From Clavibacter sepedonicus (GTDB lineage Bacteria > Actinomycetota > Actinomycetes > Actinomycetales > Microbacteriaceae), in contig NC_010407.1 in the NCBI RefSeq assembly GCF_000069225.1, positions 2,790,001 to 2,854,000 of the forward strand: a stretch of DNA of 64,000 bases, written 5' to 3'. Below are positions 33,067-42,567 of this stretch, in pieces. The notes under the pieces are model-generated. The model was not told the origin of the DNA. It was given only the letters and a program-made list of their open reading frames with translations, and made no database searches. Every line of letters starts with the position of its first letter. The first letter of the stretch is position 1. The position numbers were made by a program, and so were the translations under genes.

Positions 33067-34863
33067 ATGCCCGGCCTCCCCGCATCCAGCGCCCGCTTCC
33101 GCATCGGCGCCGACGACTTCGAGCTCGACGGCCGCCCGCACCGCGTCATCGCGGGCGCGCTCCACTACTTCCGCGTGCACCCCGACCAGTGGGCCGACCG
33201 GATCCGCAAGGCCCGCCTCATGGGACTCGACACCATAGAGACGTACGTCGCCTGGAACGCGCACTCCCCCGAGCGCGGCACCTTCGACACGAGCGCCGGC
33301 CTCGACCTCGGCCGCTTCCTCGACCTCGTGCACGCCGAGGGCATGCACGCGATCGTGCGCCCCGGCCCCTACATCTGCGCGGAGTGGGACGGCGGCGGGC
33401 TGCCCGGCTGGCTGTTCGGGGATCCCGCGGTGGGGGTCCGCCGCAGCGAGCCGCTGTACCTCGCGGCGGTCGACGAGTTCCTCCGCCGCGTGTACGAGAT
33501 CGTCGCGCCGCGGCAGATCGACATGGGCGGGCCCGTGATCCTCGTGCAGATCGAGAACGAGTACGGCGCGTACGGCGACGACGCCGAGTACCTCCGCCAC
33601 CTCGTCGACCTCACGCGCGAGTCGGGCATCATCGTGCCGCTCACGACCGTCGACCAGCCGACCGACGAGATGCTCTCCCGCGGCAGCCTCGACGAGCTGC
33701 ACCGCACCGGATCCTTCGGCTCGCGCGCCGCCGAGCGCCTCGAGACCCTGCGCCGCCACCAGAGAACCGGCCCGCTCATGTGCAGCGAGTTCTGGGACGG
33801 CTGGTTCGACCACTGGGGCGAGCACCACCACACGACCTCGGCCGCCGACGCCGCCGCCGAGCTGGATGCGCTGCTCGCCGCGGGCGCGTCCGTGAACATC
33901 TACATGTTCCACGGCGGCACGAACTTCGGCTTCACGAACGGCGCCAACCACAAGGGCACGTACCAGTCGCACGTCACCTCGTACGACTACGACGCCCCGC
34001 TGGACGAGACCGGATCCCCCACGGAGAAGTACTTCGCGTTCCGCGACGTGATCGCGCGCTACCGGTCGGTGCCCGACGAGGTGCCCACGCGCCGCGGCGA
34101 CGCGCCCGCCTTCAAGGTGGCGTTCGACGCGGCCGTGCCGCTGGCCGACCTGGTCGCGGACGCCGACGCCTGGCGCGCGACCGACGCCGTGCCGTCGATG
34201 GATGCGCTCGGCGTCTTCCGCGGGTTCGCGCTGCACCGCGTGGAGCTGCCCGCATCCGACCGCACGCGCGTGCTGGCATTCGGCGAGGTGCGCGACCGCG
34301 CCGTCGTGTCGGTGGACGGGGTGCGGGTCGGCGTGATCCAGCGCGACCAGCACGAGACCGCGATCGCGGTGCCGCCCGGCCGGATCCTCGAGGTGCTCGT
34401 GGAGGACCAGGGGCGCGTGAACTACGGCGTGCGGATCGGCGAGGCGAAGGGCCTCATCGGACCGGCGACGCTCGACGGCCGAGAGCTCACCGGGTGGGAG
34501 AGCCTGCCGCTCGACCTCGGGGCGATGGCGGCGTCGGTGTCCTCGGCGGCGTCCTTCGCCGCGTCCTCCGTCGCGGAGCCGGTCCGCTTCCTCGATGGCC
34601 CGGTGCTCGCGCACGCGACCTTCGACGTGGACGCGCCCGCCGACCTCTTCCTCGACACGCGCTCGTGGGGCAAGGGAGTCGCGTTCGTCAACGGGTTCGC
34701 GCTCGGCCGCTACTGGACCCGCGGCCCGCAGCACACGCTCTACGTGCCGGGCGCCCAGCTCCGCGCGGGCCGGAACGACCTCGTCGTGTTCGAGACGGGC
34801 GCGGCGGCGGATCCGGTCGTGGCGTTCCTGGCGCAGCCGGAGCTGGGGCACCTGGAGTCGTAG
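33067..34863 (+). CDS. Beta-galactosidase, glycoside hydrolase family 35
   Basis: A 598-residue GH35 enzyme without a signal peptide, so it acts on imported galactosides. Motifs: GALHYFRVHPDQW, TYVAWNAHSPERG, RPGPYICAEWDGGGLPGWL, acid/base Glu in QIENEYGAYGDD, nucleophile Glu in CSEFWDGWFDHWG, and NIYMFHGGTNFGFTNGAN. The C-terminal 200 residues are beta-sandwich domains (FVNGFALGRYWTRGPQHTLY). It is the last gene of the LacI/ABC operon. Confidence 0.93.
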   Translation: MPGLPASSARFRIGADDFELDGRPHRVIAGALHYFRVHPDQWADRIRKARLMGLDTIETYVAWNAHSPERGTFDTSAGLDLGRFLDLVHAEGMHAIVRPGPYICAEWDGGGLPGWLFGDPAVGVRRSEPLYLAAVDEFLRRVYEIVAPRQIDMGGPVILVQIENEYGAYGDDAEYLRHLVDLTRESGIIVPLTTVDQPTDEMLSRGSLDELHRTGSFGSRAAERLETLRRHQRTGPLMCSEFWDGWFDHWGEHHHTTSAADAAAELDALLAAGASVNIYMFHGGTNFGFTNGANHKGTYQSHVTSYDYDAPLDETGSPTEKYFAFRDVIARYRSVPDEVPTRRGDAPAFKVAFDAAVPLADLVADADAWRATDAVPSMDALGVFRGFALHRVELPASDRTRVLAFGEVRDRAVVSVDGVRVGVIQRDQHETAIAVPPGRILEVLVEDQGRVNYGVRIGEAKGLIGPATLDGRELTGWESLPLDLGAMAASVSSAASFAASSVAEPVRFLDGPVLAHATFDVDAPADLFLDTRSWGKGVAFVNGFALGRYWTRGPQHTLYVPGAQLRAGRNDLVVFETGAAADPVVAFLAQPELGHLES

Positions 34864-34869
34864 GACGGC

Positions 34870-34893
34870 GGGACGGGCCAGGTGGCCCGTCCC
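34870..34893. terminator. Hairpin between convergent genes
   Basis: GGGACGGGCC with its complement around an AGGT loop, seven bases after the beta-galactosidase stop and 25 before the end of the opposing YhcG gene. It probably ends transcription from both sides. Confidence 0.7.
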
Positions 34894-34917
34894 GTCATGG
34901 TCGCCACCCCGACGGGG

Positions 34918-35949
34918 TCACGCCGATCCATCGCCCTCCGCCCAGTCGAGCGCCGCGATGATCCGCTCGGCCGCCGGCAGGGCCTGCTGCTCGGCAGCCG
35001 GCATGCTCTCGTACGTGTAGGTCGAGACCGCCATCGGCGCCGACGTCTGGCCGAGCGCGTGCCGCACGGTGTGCGCGTTCCGGCTGCCGCAGATGAGGAT
35101 CCCGACGGTGGGGCGGTGGAAGTCGCGTCGCATCTTGTCGTCGATGACCGCGACGTAGAAGCCGAGCTGGCCGGCGAAGGCGGGTTCGAAGCTGCCGGTC
35201 TTCAGCTCGATGACGACGTAGCGCAGCTGCTCGGTGTGGAAGAAGAGGAGATCGACGAAGAAGTCGTCGCCGTCGACGTCGAGATGGACCTGCCGGCCGA
35301 GGAACGCGAAGCCGGCGCCGAGCTCGCGGAGCGTGTCGACGATCCGGTCCATGAGGGCTTGCTCGAGCTCGCGCTCGGAGACCGCGTCGGTGAGGTCGAG
35401 GAAGTCGAAGACGTACGGGTCCTTCCCGAGCTCGCGCGCGAGGTCGGAATCGGCGGGCGCGAGCTGCCCGGCGAAGTTGGTCGGCGGAGCCTCGGTCCGC
35501 TCGAGGGTGCGGTTCATGATCTGGTTCGCGAGCACGTTCCTCGACCACCCGTGCTCGGCGGCGCGGGCGGCGTACCAGTCGCGTGCGCCGCGGTCGTCGA
35601 GCTTCCCGAGGAGGACGGTGACATGCCCCCATGGAAGTCGTCCAACAGCCTGTTGGACTACTTCGGCGCGGTCAGGCCATGCCTCCGCGAAGGCGCGCAT
35701 GTAGAAGAGGTTCGAGCGCGAGAAGCCCTTCATCGCCGGGAACTCGGCGCGGAGGTCCTCAGCGAGCCGGGCGACGACCGCACTGCCCCAGCCTTCCTCC
35801 GCCTGGCGCTCCAAGATGACGTTGCCGATGGACCAGTACAGCTCGATGAGCTGCGTGTTCACGCGACGCTGCGCGGTGAGCTGCGCGGCGCGGACCTGGC
35901 GCTTCAGCGCCGCGAGGACGCTGGCGTAGTCGGTCGGCAGCGGCAGCAC
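34918..35949 (-). CDS. YhcG-type PDDEXK nuclease domain protein (DUF1016)
   Basis: A 343-residue protein. The N-terminal DUF1016 half has [31 protein letters not shown] and the WGHVTVLL loop. The C-terminal PD-(D/E)XK domain has [31 protein letters not shown] with Asp, Glu, Lys and a late Gln, and [11 protein letters not shown]. Such proteins accompany restriction systems and are thought to act in DNA defence. It stands alone. The GTG start at 35949 is the best fit to family length. Confidence 0.87.
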   Translation of the reverse strand: MLPLPTDYASVLAALKRQVRAAQLTAQRRVNTQLIELYWSIGNVILERQAEEGWGSAVVARLAEDLRAEFPAMKGFSRSNLFYMRAFAEAWPDRAEVVQQAVGRLPWGHVTVLLGKLDDRGARDWYAARAAEHGWSRNVLANQIMNRTLERTEAPPTNFAGQLAPADSDLARELGKDPYVFDFLDLTDAVSERELEQALMDRIVDTLRELGAGFAFLGRQVHLDVDGDDFFVDLLFFHTEQLRYVVIELKTGSFEPAFAGQLGFYVAVIDDKMRRDFHRPTVGILICGSRNAHTVRHALGQTSAPMAVSTYTYESMPAAEQQALPAAERIIAALDWAEGDGSA

Positions 35950-36105
35950 GTCGGGCGCCGGCTCAGGCTAGCCGCCGTGGCATCGTCGAGGGCCGCGCCG
36001 GCGAGGACCGTGTGAGGGACGGGAGAAGTGGGTACGGGCCGGGTGGGCGCGCGAGCGCCCCCGCCCGCGCATCCCCGTGGGCCGGCGACCCGCACGAGGA
36101 GACCT

Positions 36106-37596
36106 GTGACCACGGACACCGCACTCGACATCGACCTGGCTGTCGACCCCGAGGAGCCCGAGGCCGGGCCCGGGACGCTGCGGATCACGGATCCGCGCGA
36201 CGGGTCGCTCGTGGGCGCGATCGACGCGTCGAGCCCCGAGCAGGTCGACGCCGCCGTGCGCCGGTCGGTGGACGCGGCCGCCGCGTGGGCCGCGACGCCG
36301 CCCGCCCAGCGCGGCCAGGCCGTGCGCCGCGCCGCCCACGCGCTCGCCGAGCACGCGGAGGAGCTCGCCGAGCTGAACGTCCGCGAGACCGGCAAGCCCC
36401 GCGGCGACGCGCTCGGCGGCGTCGGCGCGGGCGTCGACACGCTGCTGCAGTACTCCGAGCTCGGGCCCATCCACCGCGGGAGGTCCCTCCTCGGCACGCT
36501 CCCGAACGTCGACTTCTCGGTGCCGCGGCCGCGCGGCGTCACGGTCGCGCTCACGCCGTGGAACGATCCCGTGGCGGTGGCCGCGGGGATCATCGGCGCG
36601 GCGCTCGTGATGGGCAACACCGTGGTCCACAAGCCGAGCGAGCGCTGCCCGCACACCGGCGAGCTGCTCGGCCGGATCCTCGCGGAGGCGCTCCCCGACG
36701 GCGCGCTCGTCTCCGTGGTCGGCGGCGGCGACGTCGGCGACCGGCTCGTCGCGCACGAGGACACGTGCGTGGTCGCGCACGTCGGATCCACCGCCGCCGG
36801 CGAGGCCATCGCCCGCCGCGCCGCCGGCACCCCCACCCACGTGATCCGCGAGAACGGCGGCAACGACCCGCTCCTCGTCGACGCCGGCATCGACCCGGAG
36901 TGGGCCGCCGCGCAGGCCGCCCTCGGCTCCTTCGCCAACGCCGGCCAGATCTGCACCTCGGTCGAGCGGATCTACGTGCACCGCGACATCGCCGACCGCT
37001 TCACCGCCGCGCTCGTCGCGGAGGCCGAGCGCTGGAACTCCTCCGGCGACCTCGGCCCGCTGGTGGACGAGCGCATGCGCGACGCCGTGCACGAGCAGGT
37101 CGCCGAGGCGCTCACCGATGGCGCCCGCGCGCTCGTCGGCGGGCACGTGCCCGACGGCCCCGGATCCCGCTACCCCGCCACCGTGCTCGTCGACTGCACC
37201 GCCGACATGACCGTGATGACCGCCGAGACGTTCGGCCCGGTCGCGGCCGTGCAGGTCGTCGCGGACTTCGACGAGGCGCTCGCCCGCGCATCCGACGACC
37301 GGTACGGGCTCGCCGCGAGCGTGCTCACGGGATCGATGGAGCACGCGCAGCGGGCGGCCGCCGAGCTGCCCGTCGGCACGATCAAGGTCAACGGCGTCTT
37401 CGGCGGCGCGCCCGGCGGCGCCGCGCAGCCCCGCGGCCGCAGCGGATCCGGCTTCGGCTACGGCCCCGAGCTCCTCGACGAGATGAGCACCACGACCGTC
37501 GTGCACCTGGGCCTGCCGGTGCTCGACGCGGGCGCGACGACCGCCGCCGAGGCCGCCTCCGGCTCCGTGAGCACCGACGCGGGCGACGCGCGATGA
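36106..37596 (+). CDS. NAD(P)-dependent aldehyde dehydrogenase
   Basis: A 496-residue ALDH. Motifs: [13 protein letters not shown] and HKPSERCP for cofactor binding, [13 protein letters not shown] with the general-base Glu, [17 protein letters not shown] with the catalytic Cys, and [11 protein letters not shown]. The GTG at 36106 follows GAGGAGA. Its stop overlaps the start of the HldE-like gene (ATGA), an unusual pairing suggesting a sugar- or polyol-aldehyde substrate in the heptose branch; this is inference. Confidence 0.9.
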   Translation: MTTDTALDIDLAVDPEEPEAGPGTLRITDPRDGSLVGAIDASSPEQVDAAVRRSVDAAAAWAATPPAQRGQAVRRAAHALAEHAEELAELNVRETGKPRGDALGGVGAGVDTLLQYSELGPIHRGRSLLGTLPNVDFSVPRPRGVTVALTPWNDPVAVAAGIIGAALVMGNTVVHKPSERCPHTGELLGRILAEALPDGALVSVVGGGDVGDRLVAHEDTCVVAHVGSTAAGEAIARRAAGTPTHVIRENGGNDPLLVDAGIDPEWAAAQAALGSFANAGQICTSVERIYVHRDIADRFTAALVAEAERWNSSGDLGPLVDERMRDAVHEQVAEALTDGARALVGGHVPDGPGSRYPATVLVDCTADMTVMTAETFGPVAAVQVVADFDEALARASDDRYGLAASVLTGSMEHAQRAAAELPVGTIKVNGVFGGAPGGAAQPRGRSGSGFGYGPELLDEMSTTTVVHLGLPVLDAGATTAAEAASGSVSTDAGDAR

Positions 37597-39148
37597 CCAG
37601 CGAGCTGCGCGGGATCATCGGCCTCCTCGCCGAGCGCCGCCCGACCATCACCGTCATCGGCGACGTCATCCTCGACGAGTGGTGGCGCGGCCACAGCGAC
37701 CGCATGACCCGCGAGGCGCCGGCGCCCGTCGTGGACGTGACCGAGCGGATCCAGTCGCTCGGCGGCGCCGCGAACACGGCCGTGAACCTTGCGAGCCTCG
37801 GCGGCACCGTGCGCATGGTCGGCCTCGTCGGCCAGGACGCCGCGGGCGACCGCGTGCGCGACCTGCTCCTGGCGGCCGGCGTCGACGTGTCCGGCCTCGT
37901 GCACTCGCCGCGCCTGCGCACCACCACCAAGACGCGCATCGTGGGCGACGACCAGGTGATCGTGCGGGTCTACGACGTGCACCGCGGATCCGTCCACCGC
38001 GACGACGCGCGCGCCCTCGCCCGCGCCGCCCTCGAGGCCACCGCGGGCGTGGACGCCGAGATCGTCTCCGACTACGGCACCGGCACGCTGCACGGCGTGG
38101 TGCTCGAGTCGCTCGCCGCGCGCGCGAGCCGCCCCGGCCTCACGGTCGTGGACGCCCACGATCCCGCCATCTGGGCGCCGCTCCGCCCCGGCCTCATAAC
38201 GCCGAACGCGGGCGAGGCCGGCCGCCTCGTCGACCGGCCGCTCGCGCGCGATGAGGATCGCGCCGCCGTGATCGCGTCGCTGGCCGACGCCGTGCTGGCC
38301 GCCGCCGGATCCGCGACCGCCGTCGTCACCCTCGACCGCGACGGCACCGTCGTGCTCGGCGCGGGTGAGCCGTACCGCACGCGCGCGCACCCGGTGCCCG
38401 AGAAGCAGGCGTCGGGCGCGGGCGACACCTTCGTCGCCGCGCTCACGCTCGCGCGCGCGATCGGCCTGCCGCTCACGGTCAGCGCCGACTTCGCGCAGGC
38501 CGCGGCCGACGTCGTCGTGCGCCTGCCCGGCACGTCCGTGTGCTCGGCGGCAACCCTCGCCGACCACCTCGGCGAGACCCGCTCGCGCACCGTGTCGCAG
38601 GCCGAGCTCGTCGACCTCGTGGCGTCCGAGCGCGCTGCCGGCCGCCGCATCGTCTTCACCAACGGCTGCTTCGACGTGCTCCACCGCGGCCACACCACGT
38701 ACCTCCGCCAGGCCAAGCGCCTCGGCGACGTGCTCGTGGTGGCGCTCAACAGCGACGACTCCGTGCGGCGGCTGAAGGGATCCGACCGGCCGGTGAACAC
38801 CGCCGAGGACCGCGCGGGCGTGCTCGCCGAGCTGTCGTGCGTCGACGTGGTCACCGTGTTCGACACCGACACCCCCATCCCGCTGCTCGAGGCGGTGCAG
38901 CCCGACGTCTACGCGAAGGGCGGCGACTACACGCCCAGATGCTCGACGAGACCGACGTGGTGCGCGCGTACGGCGGCGAAGTGTCCATCCTCGGGTACGT
39001 GCCGTCGCAGTCGACGAGCTCGATGGTCGACCGGATCCGCGCGTCGGCGCCCGACCCCGGCTTCACCCGGCCGCCGGGCACGGCGACGTCGGCACCCAGC
39101 GCACCCGCGGCGCCCGCGGCGCCCGCCGATCCTGACGGCTCCCCGTAA
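37593..39148 (+). pseudogene. Second HldE-like bifunctional kinase/nucleotidyltransferase, frameshifted
   Basis: Would encode about 518 residues. The N-terminal PfkB domain is canonical: [45 protein letters not shown]. The nucleotidyltransferase has [28 protein letters not shown] and YAKGGDYTP. At about 38935-38940 one G is missing: the frame turns from GGDYTP to RCSTRPTW, whereas a one-base shift restores [20 protein letters not shown] and [14 protein letters not shown] to a TAA at 39148. The lost part is the end of the transferase fold. The kinase half could still work. The change may be a sequencing error. Confidence 0.8.
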
Positions 39149-39250
39149 TCCACCCGGCCGCCCCTGGTCACTGCTCCCCTTCGGGAGTCGACTCGACACG
39201 TGGCCGGCACGGACGCCAGCCGCCCTGATCCACCGACGAGAGGACCCACC

Positions 39251-39442
39251 GTGGCCATCAACCCCATCGAGCTCCAGAAGCACCTCAGCGGCCTCGACTA
39301 CCCGGCGTCCAAGGACGCGATCGTGAAGAAGGCGGAGGAGTCGGGCGCCGACTCCGACACCCTCGACGCGCTCCAGGGCATCGCCGACAAGGAGTACGAC
39401 GCCCCCACCGCGATCAACGCGGCGGTCTCCGACGCGAGCTGA
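39251..39442 (+). CDS. DUF2795 small protein
   Basis: A 63-residue protein: [21 protein letters not shown], then [19 protein letters not shown] and [14 protein letters not shown]. This is the DUF2795 pattern of small, often stress-linked actinobacterial proteins. The GTG start at 39251 lies after GAGAGGA. It is followed by a strong terminator. Confidence 0.82.
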   Translation: MAINPIELQKHLSGLDYPASKDAIVKKAEESGADSDTLDALQGIADKEYDAPTAINAAVSDAS

Positions 39443-39458
39443 TCCACCGCACCACGCC

Positions 39459-39495
39459 GACGGCCCCGGTCCTCCTCGCGAGGACCGGGGCCGTC
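39459..39495 (+). terminator. 16-bp perfect hairpin after the DUF2795 gene
   Basis: GACGGCCCCGGTCCTC and its complement with a five-base loop, 17 bases past the stop. No T-run. Confidence 0.8.
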
Positions 39496-39516
39496 CGGCT
39501 GTCCAGGTGCGCGGGT

Positions 39517-39561
39517 GCGCGGCTCGGCGGCGCGCGGCTCGGCGACGCGCGGCTCGGCGAC
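39517..39561. repeat. Three tandem 15-base repeats
   Basis: GCGCGGCTCGGCGGC followed by two copies of GCGCGGCTCGGCGAC, in the short non-coding strip between convergent genes. Confidence 0.85.
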
Positions 39562-39566
39562 CGGCG

Positions 39567-39812
39567 CTACGCGGTGAGCGCGTGATCCTGCGGGAGCTCC
39601 GCGGCGATGGTCGCGAGCGCGTCGTCGACGGAGCCGAACCAGTCGCAGAAGCCGGGCACGGGCCGCATCCGCATGAGCTCGACCCGGTGTTCGTGCTGCT
39701 GCACGTAGGCGAGGAGGCGGCTCGCGTCGGACTGGGGGATGCGCGCGTCGCACACCCGCCACTCCGTGCTGCTGAGCGCGACGACCTCGAGGCGTCTGTC
39801 GATGTAGCGCAT
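39567..39812 (-). CDS. Hypothetical small protein
   Basis: An 81-residue acidic protein, unrecognised: MRYIDRRLEVVALSSTEWRV, then RIPQSDASRLLAYVQQHEHRVE and FGSVDDALATIAAELP. It reads like a small alpha/beta cytoplasmic protein. The ATG at 39812 follows a GAGGAGGGG ribosome site, which supports expression. Confidence 0.65.
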   Translation of the reverse strand: MRYIDRRLEVVALSSTEWRVCDARIPQSDASRLLAYVQQHEHRVELMRMRPVPGFCDWFGSVDDALATIAAELPQDHALTA

Positions 39813-39953
39813 GGTCCCCTCCTCTTCTCCGCACGGGGAAACGCCCCGTGTGCACGAAGGTAGGCGCGACGTCCGACGACGACGACGCCCGCGACATGAA
39901 CCGTCAGTTGCCGGGACGCGGCGAGTCTCGGGAGGGAGCGCCGGATCCGTCGC

Positions 39954-40094
39954 TCAGGGCCGGTACTGCTGCGGCTTGTCGAAGCCCATCGGGTCGCCGT
40001 TGGACGGGTTCTGGCCGCTGCCGCCGAGACGGACCTTCCCGAGCACGTAGAGGATCCGCATGAGGACGCGGCCGAGGAGGCGGAGGGCTGTCAT
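39954..40094 (-). CDS. 46-residue hypothetical protein
   Basis: A short frame: MTALRLLGRVLMRILYVLGK at the start, then SGQNPSNGDPMGFDKPQQYRP. The first half is an amphipathic or membrane-associated helix; the second is polar. It carries a GGATCC like the resident genes. No family is recognised. Confidence 0.45.
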   Translation of the reverse strand: MTALRLLGRVLMRILYVLGKVRLGGSGQNPSNGDPMGFDKPQQYRP

Positions 40095-40182
40095 CTGCCG
40101 ACGCTACCGGCCGTGCGCGCGGGCCCGCCAGGCGCGGCGGCGGACGGGGGCGCGGCAGGCGGCCGCGATGCCGCCGGACGAG

Positions 40183-40221
40183 GGACGGCCCCGGCCCTCG
40201 CGATGAGGGTCGGGGCCGTCC
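40183..40221 (-). terminator. Hairpin after the CsbD-like gene
   Basis: GGACGGCCCCGGCCCTC pairs with its near-complement (one mismatch), 16 bases beyond the stop at 40237 on the reverse strand. Confidence 0.75.
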
Positions 40222-40236
40222 GTTCGGGATGGGGGA

Positions 40237-40410
40237 CTACTGGCCGAGCTTCTGGTCGGCGACGTCGCCGGCCTTCTCCGCGGCGCCGTCGGACTTGCCG
40301 CCGGTCGCGTTGCTCGCGGCGTCCTGGCCCTTGTCGATGGCCCCGTCCGTCGCCTGCTCGCCCTTGTCGCTGTCGATGAGTCCCTCGGCCTTGTCGGTGA
40401 GATCCGCCAT
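40237..40410 (-). CDS. CsbD/Rv0909-like small hydrophilic protein
   Basis: A 57-residue, highly charged protein: MADLTDKAEGLIDSDKGEQA, then TDGAIDKGQDAASNATGGKS and a DGAAEKAGDVADQKLGQ end. It is rich in Asp, Lys, Gly and Ala, like CsbD stress proteins and the Rv0909 antitoxin-type family. No toxin gene is adjacent, so a stress role is more likely. The ATG at 40410 is preceded by CAGGAGG. Confidence 0.7.
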   Translation of the reverse strand: MADLTDKAEGLIDSDKGEQATDGAIDKGQDAASNATGGKSDGAAEKAGDVADQKLGQ

Positions 40411-40518
40411 GTGCGCCTCCTGTCGTATGCGTCGCGCCCCGCTGCTGCGGGGTGCCACTCCAGCCTGCTCCCGTCCGGCGCGCGCGACCGGGCCGTCGGG
40501 ATGCGGGAGGCTGGATCC

Positions 40519-41067
40519 GTGGACCAAATCGACCCGCGCCGCCTCGCCGGCGTGCTCGCCGACCCCGAGCTGCGGGCCGCGTACGCCCGCGTCGTGCTCG
40601 GATCCGACCTCGACGACGCTCTCGCGCACCTCTCCCCCGCCCGCCGGAAGAAGGCGCGCGCCTCGCTCGTCGGGTCGGGCCTCGTCGCGGTGGACGCCGA
40701 CGGCACCGCATCCGCGCCCGACAGCGTCTTCCGCGCGATCCTCGCCCAGCAGCCCGCGACGCCGCCCGCCCAGGGCGTCGAGCGCTTCCTCCGCGACGGC
40801 CGCATCACCCAGTGGCCGGCCGGCCCCGCCGACCTCGACGACCTGCTGCGGCACGTGGTCGCGGAGGCGCTGGACCCCGACGAGGTGCTCGACGAGAAGA
40901 CCCTCACGGCGCGCCTCCTCCGCGTCACCGACGACCACGCGCTGCTCCGCCGCCACCTCGTGGACGCGGGGCTGCTGCTGCGGACGCGCTCGGGATCCGA
41001 GTACGCGCGGGCGGAAGCGCACGCTGATCCCAGGGACGGCGCCCGCGCGACGGGCGAGCCGACCTAA
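40519..41067 (+). CDS. DUF2087 domain protein (winged-helix-like)
   Basis: A 182-residue protein. The N-terminal half resembles a winged-helix domain (RRLAGVLADPELRAAYARVV). The C-terminal half has the DUF2087 pattern: ERFLRDGRITQWPAGPADLD, VLDEKTLTARLLRVTDDHALLRRHLVDAG. DUF2087 proteins are probable transcription regulators. GTG at 40519 follows GGGAGG; an ATG at 40501 is possible. Its stop overlaps the end of the convergent zeta-toxin gene. Confidence 0.78.
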   Translation: MDQIDPRRLAGVLADPELRAAYARVVLGSDLDDALAHLSPARRKKARASLVGSGLVAVDADGTASAPDSVFRAILAQQPATPPAQGVERFLRDGRITQWPAGPADLDDLLRHVVAEALDPDEVLDEKTLTARLLRVTDDHALLRRHLVDAGLLLRTRSGSEYARAEAHADPRDGARATGEPT

Positions 41068-42086
41068 CGCCCGCGGTCGACGCGGGCCGGTCCGGCCCGT
41101 CCCGGGGCTGTCCGTCCCGCTCGCGTGATCCCCGGCAGCGGCCTCGCCTGCGGGACCTCCGCCTGCCCGGACCGCGTCGGCACCAGCGGCCCGCCCCGCG
41201 TCGCCCGGGACATGTCCGTCTCCAAGGTCGCCGGCGCACGCGGATCCTCCCGCTCCTGCTCCACCGTCTTCCTATACACGCGGTAGCGCGACACCGCCGG
41301 CGACTCCTCAGCGACCATCCGCGCATTCGCCTCCGGCCGCGAACCTCCGCCCGGTTCCCCGTACACCCACGCCCCGAACTCGCTCGGCACCCACCGACCG
41401 CCCAGCCCCTCGTCCCGCTGAGCCGCCTCGTTGCCCTCGCGCCACCGCTTCTGGATCCGCTCCTCGGACACCTCCCGCGGCACCTCCACGTCCACCACCT
41501 GGACGTCGTACCCCGCCCGCTCCAGCTCGCCCATGATCTGCCGCGCCTTCGTGTCGGACGACAGCACCGTGTCGATGACGACATTGCGCCCCTCGGCCAC
41601 CGCCCGTACGCGCAGCTCGTCCGCCAGGTCGGCGGACTCCGCGTGCACCAGTGACGAGAGCTCCATGGGATGGAACTTCTCTCCCGCTGCCTCGCGCTCA
41701 CGGACCGCCGACGGCACGATCCAGGAGTCATAGCTCCCATCGGCGACTGCCTCGCGCAGCAGTCGGCTCTTGAACTCGTCAGCATCGATCACGAGGTAGC
41801 CCTTCCCGCTACCACCGAGCGCGTTCTCCCGCACCGAGGTCTTGCCGGCCCCCGGCGGTCCGGCCAGGAGGATGGCTCGTCGTCCCGTCCCCGTCGTGGG
41901 TACTGCGTCGAGGGCCTCACTTAACAGCCGCTCGTGCAGCCGCGTCCGGGCGGGCATCGCTCCGCCTTTCCCCCACCAGGCCGGATTGTTCACGGTAGCC
42001 GTCGGCGCATTCCACGCCAGCGGCCCGTCCTCCTGGGAGAAACTGCGCACCGTCTCCAGGTGCTGGAGCTCGTCGTCAGTGCCCAC
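41064..42086 (-). CDS. Zeta-type toxin kinase, copy 1
   Basis: A 340-residue zeta-family P-loop kinase. Zeta toxins phosphorylate UDP-N-acetylglucosamine and block wall synthesis. Walker A is AGPPGAGKTSVREN; the base/substrate segment VIDADEFKSRLLREAVADGS follows, then ESADLADELRVRA, VIDTVLSSDTKARQIMGELE and EERIQKRWREGN with the ATP-contact Arg residues. An N-terminal leader of about 60 residues precedes the core. The C-terminal 60 residues are Arg/Pro/Gly-rich and disordered, and similar in copy 2. GTG start at 42086, three bases after the partner gene. The end overlaps the convergent DUF2087 gene. Confidence 0.87.
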   Translation of the reverse strand: MGTDDELQHLETVRSFSQEDGPLAWNAPTATVNNPAWWGKGGAMPARTRLHERLLSEALDAVPTTGTGRRAILLAGPPGAGKTSVRENALGGSGKGYLVIDADEFKSRLLREAVADGSYDSWIVPSAVREREAAGEKFHPMELSSLVHAESADLADELRVRAVAEGRNVVIDTVLSSDTKARQIMGELERAGYDVQVVDVEVPREVSEERIQKRWREGNEAAQRDEGLGGRWVPSEFGAWVYGEPGGGSRPEANARMVAEESPAVSRYRVYRKTVEQEREDPRAPATLETDMSRATRGGPLVPTRSGQAEVPQARPLPGITRAGRTAPGRAGPARVDRGR

Positions 42087-42089
42087 CTG

Positions 42090-42548
42090 TCAGCGGCTGG
42101 ATCCGTCGTGACGCTCGAAGGCGTCCCCGTAGGCCTCGTCGTCGATGAGGCCCGCCGCCGCAGCTCGCGAGACCTCCGCCCATGTCCCCGGCGGGTTCAC
42201 CACCAGGTCGTCGTAGCCGTCCGGGAGGGCGCGCGGCACGTACGGATACCGCGCCAGCTCATCAACCAACCGCTCCCGATCGATCAGCCCCACCGCGTAC
42301 CGCTCGCAGATCTCCATCGGCAGCGCACCCGAGAACCCCTCCAGCGGCATGCTCACCTCACGAGCCGCACGCAGCCGGGCGAGATCCTCCGGACGGAACA
42401 CCCGCAGATCCCGCGCCAACTCCTCCTCGGCACGACCCGCATCGAGCAGCCGCCGCACCTCGCGCAGGTAGTCCAGCTCCGCCAGCCGCAACCGCAGCAG
42501 CGCCAGCGCCGCCGGCGCGACCTCCTCGGGAACATCGCGTGCACTCAT
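42090..42548 (-). CDS. Zeta-toxin partner (putative antitoxin or immunity protein), copy 1
   Basis: A 152-residue helical protein, not the classical epsilon antitoxin. Key segments: LRLAELDYLREVRRLLDAG, LPMEICERYAVGLIDRERLV, DELARYPYVPRALPDGYDDLVV and NPPGTWAEVSRAA. The same pattern occurs in copy 2. It is immediately upstream of the zeta gene, the position of an antitoxin. The ATG at 42548 is used. The protein family is not one I recognise by name. Confidence 0.72.
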   Translation of the reverse strand: MSARDVPEEVAPAALALLRLRLAELDYLREVRRLLDAGRAEEELARDLRVFRPEDLARLRAAREVSMPLEGFSGALPMEICERYAVGLIDRERLVDELARYPYVPRALPDGYDDLVVNPPGTWAEVSRAAAAGLIDDEAYGDAFERHDGSSR

Positions 42549-42567
42549 GAACCGCCCACCTTCCTCG

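Noticed and set aside
36012..37590. Long forward frame upstream of and in line with the HldE-like gene
   Set aside because: Out of frame with the aldehyde dehydrogenase and Arg-rich; only the part from 37593 encodes recognisable domains.
39517..39561. CRISPR array
   Set aside because: Units are contiguous 15-base copies without spacers. No CRISPR-like repeat-spacer pattern is present anywhere.
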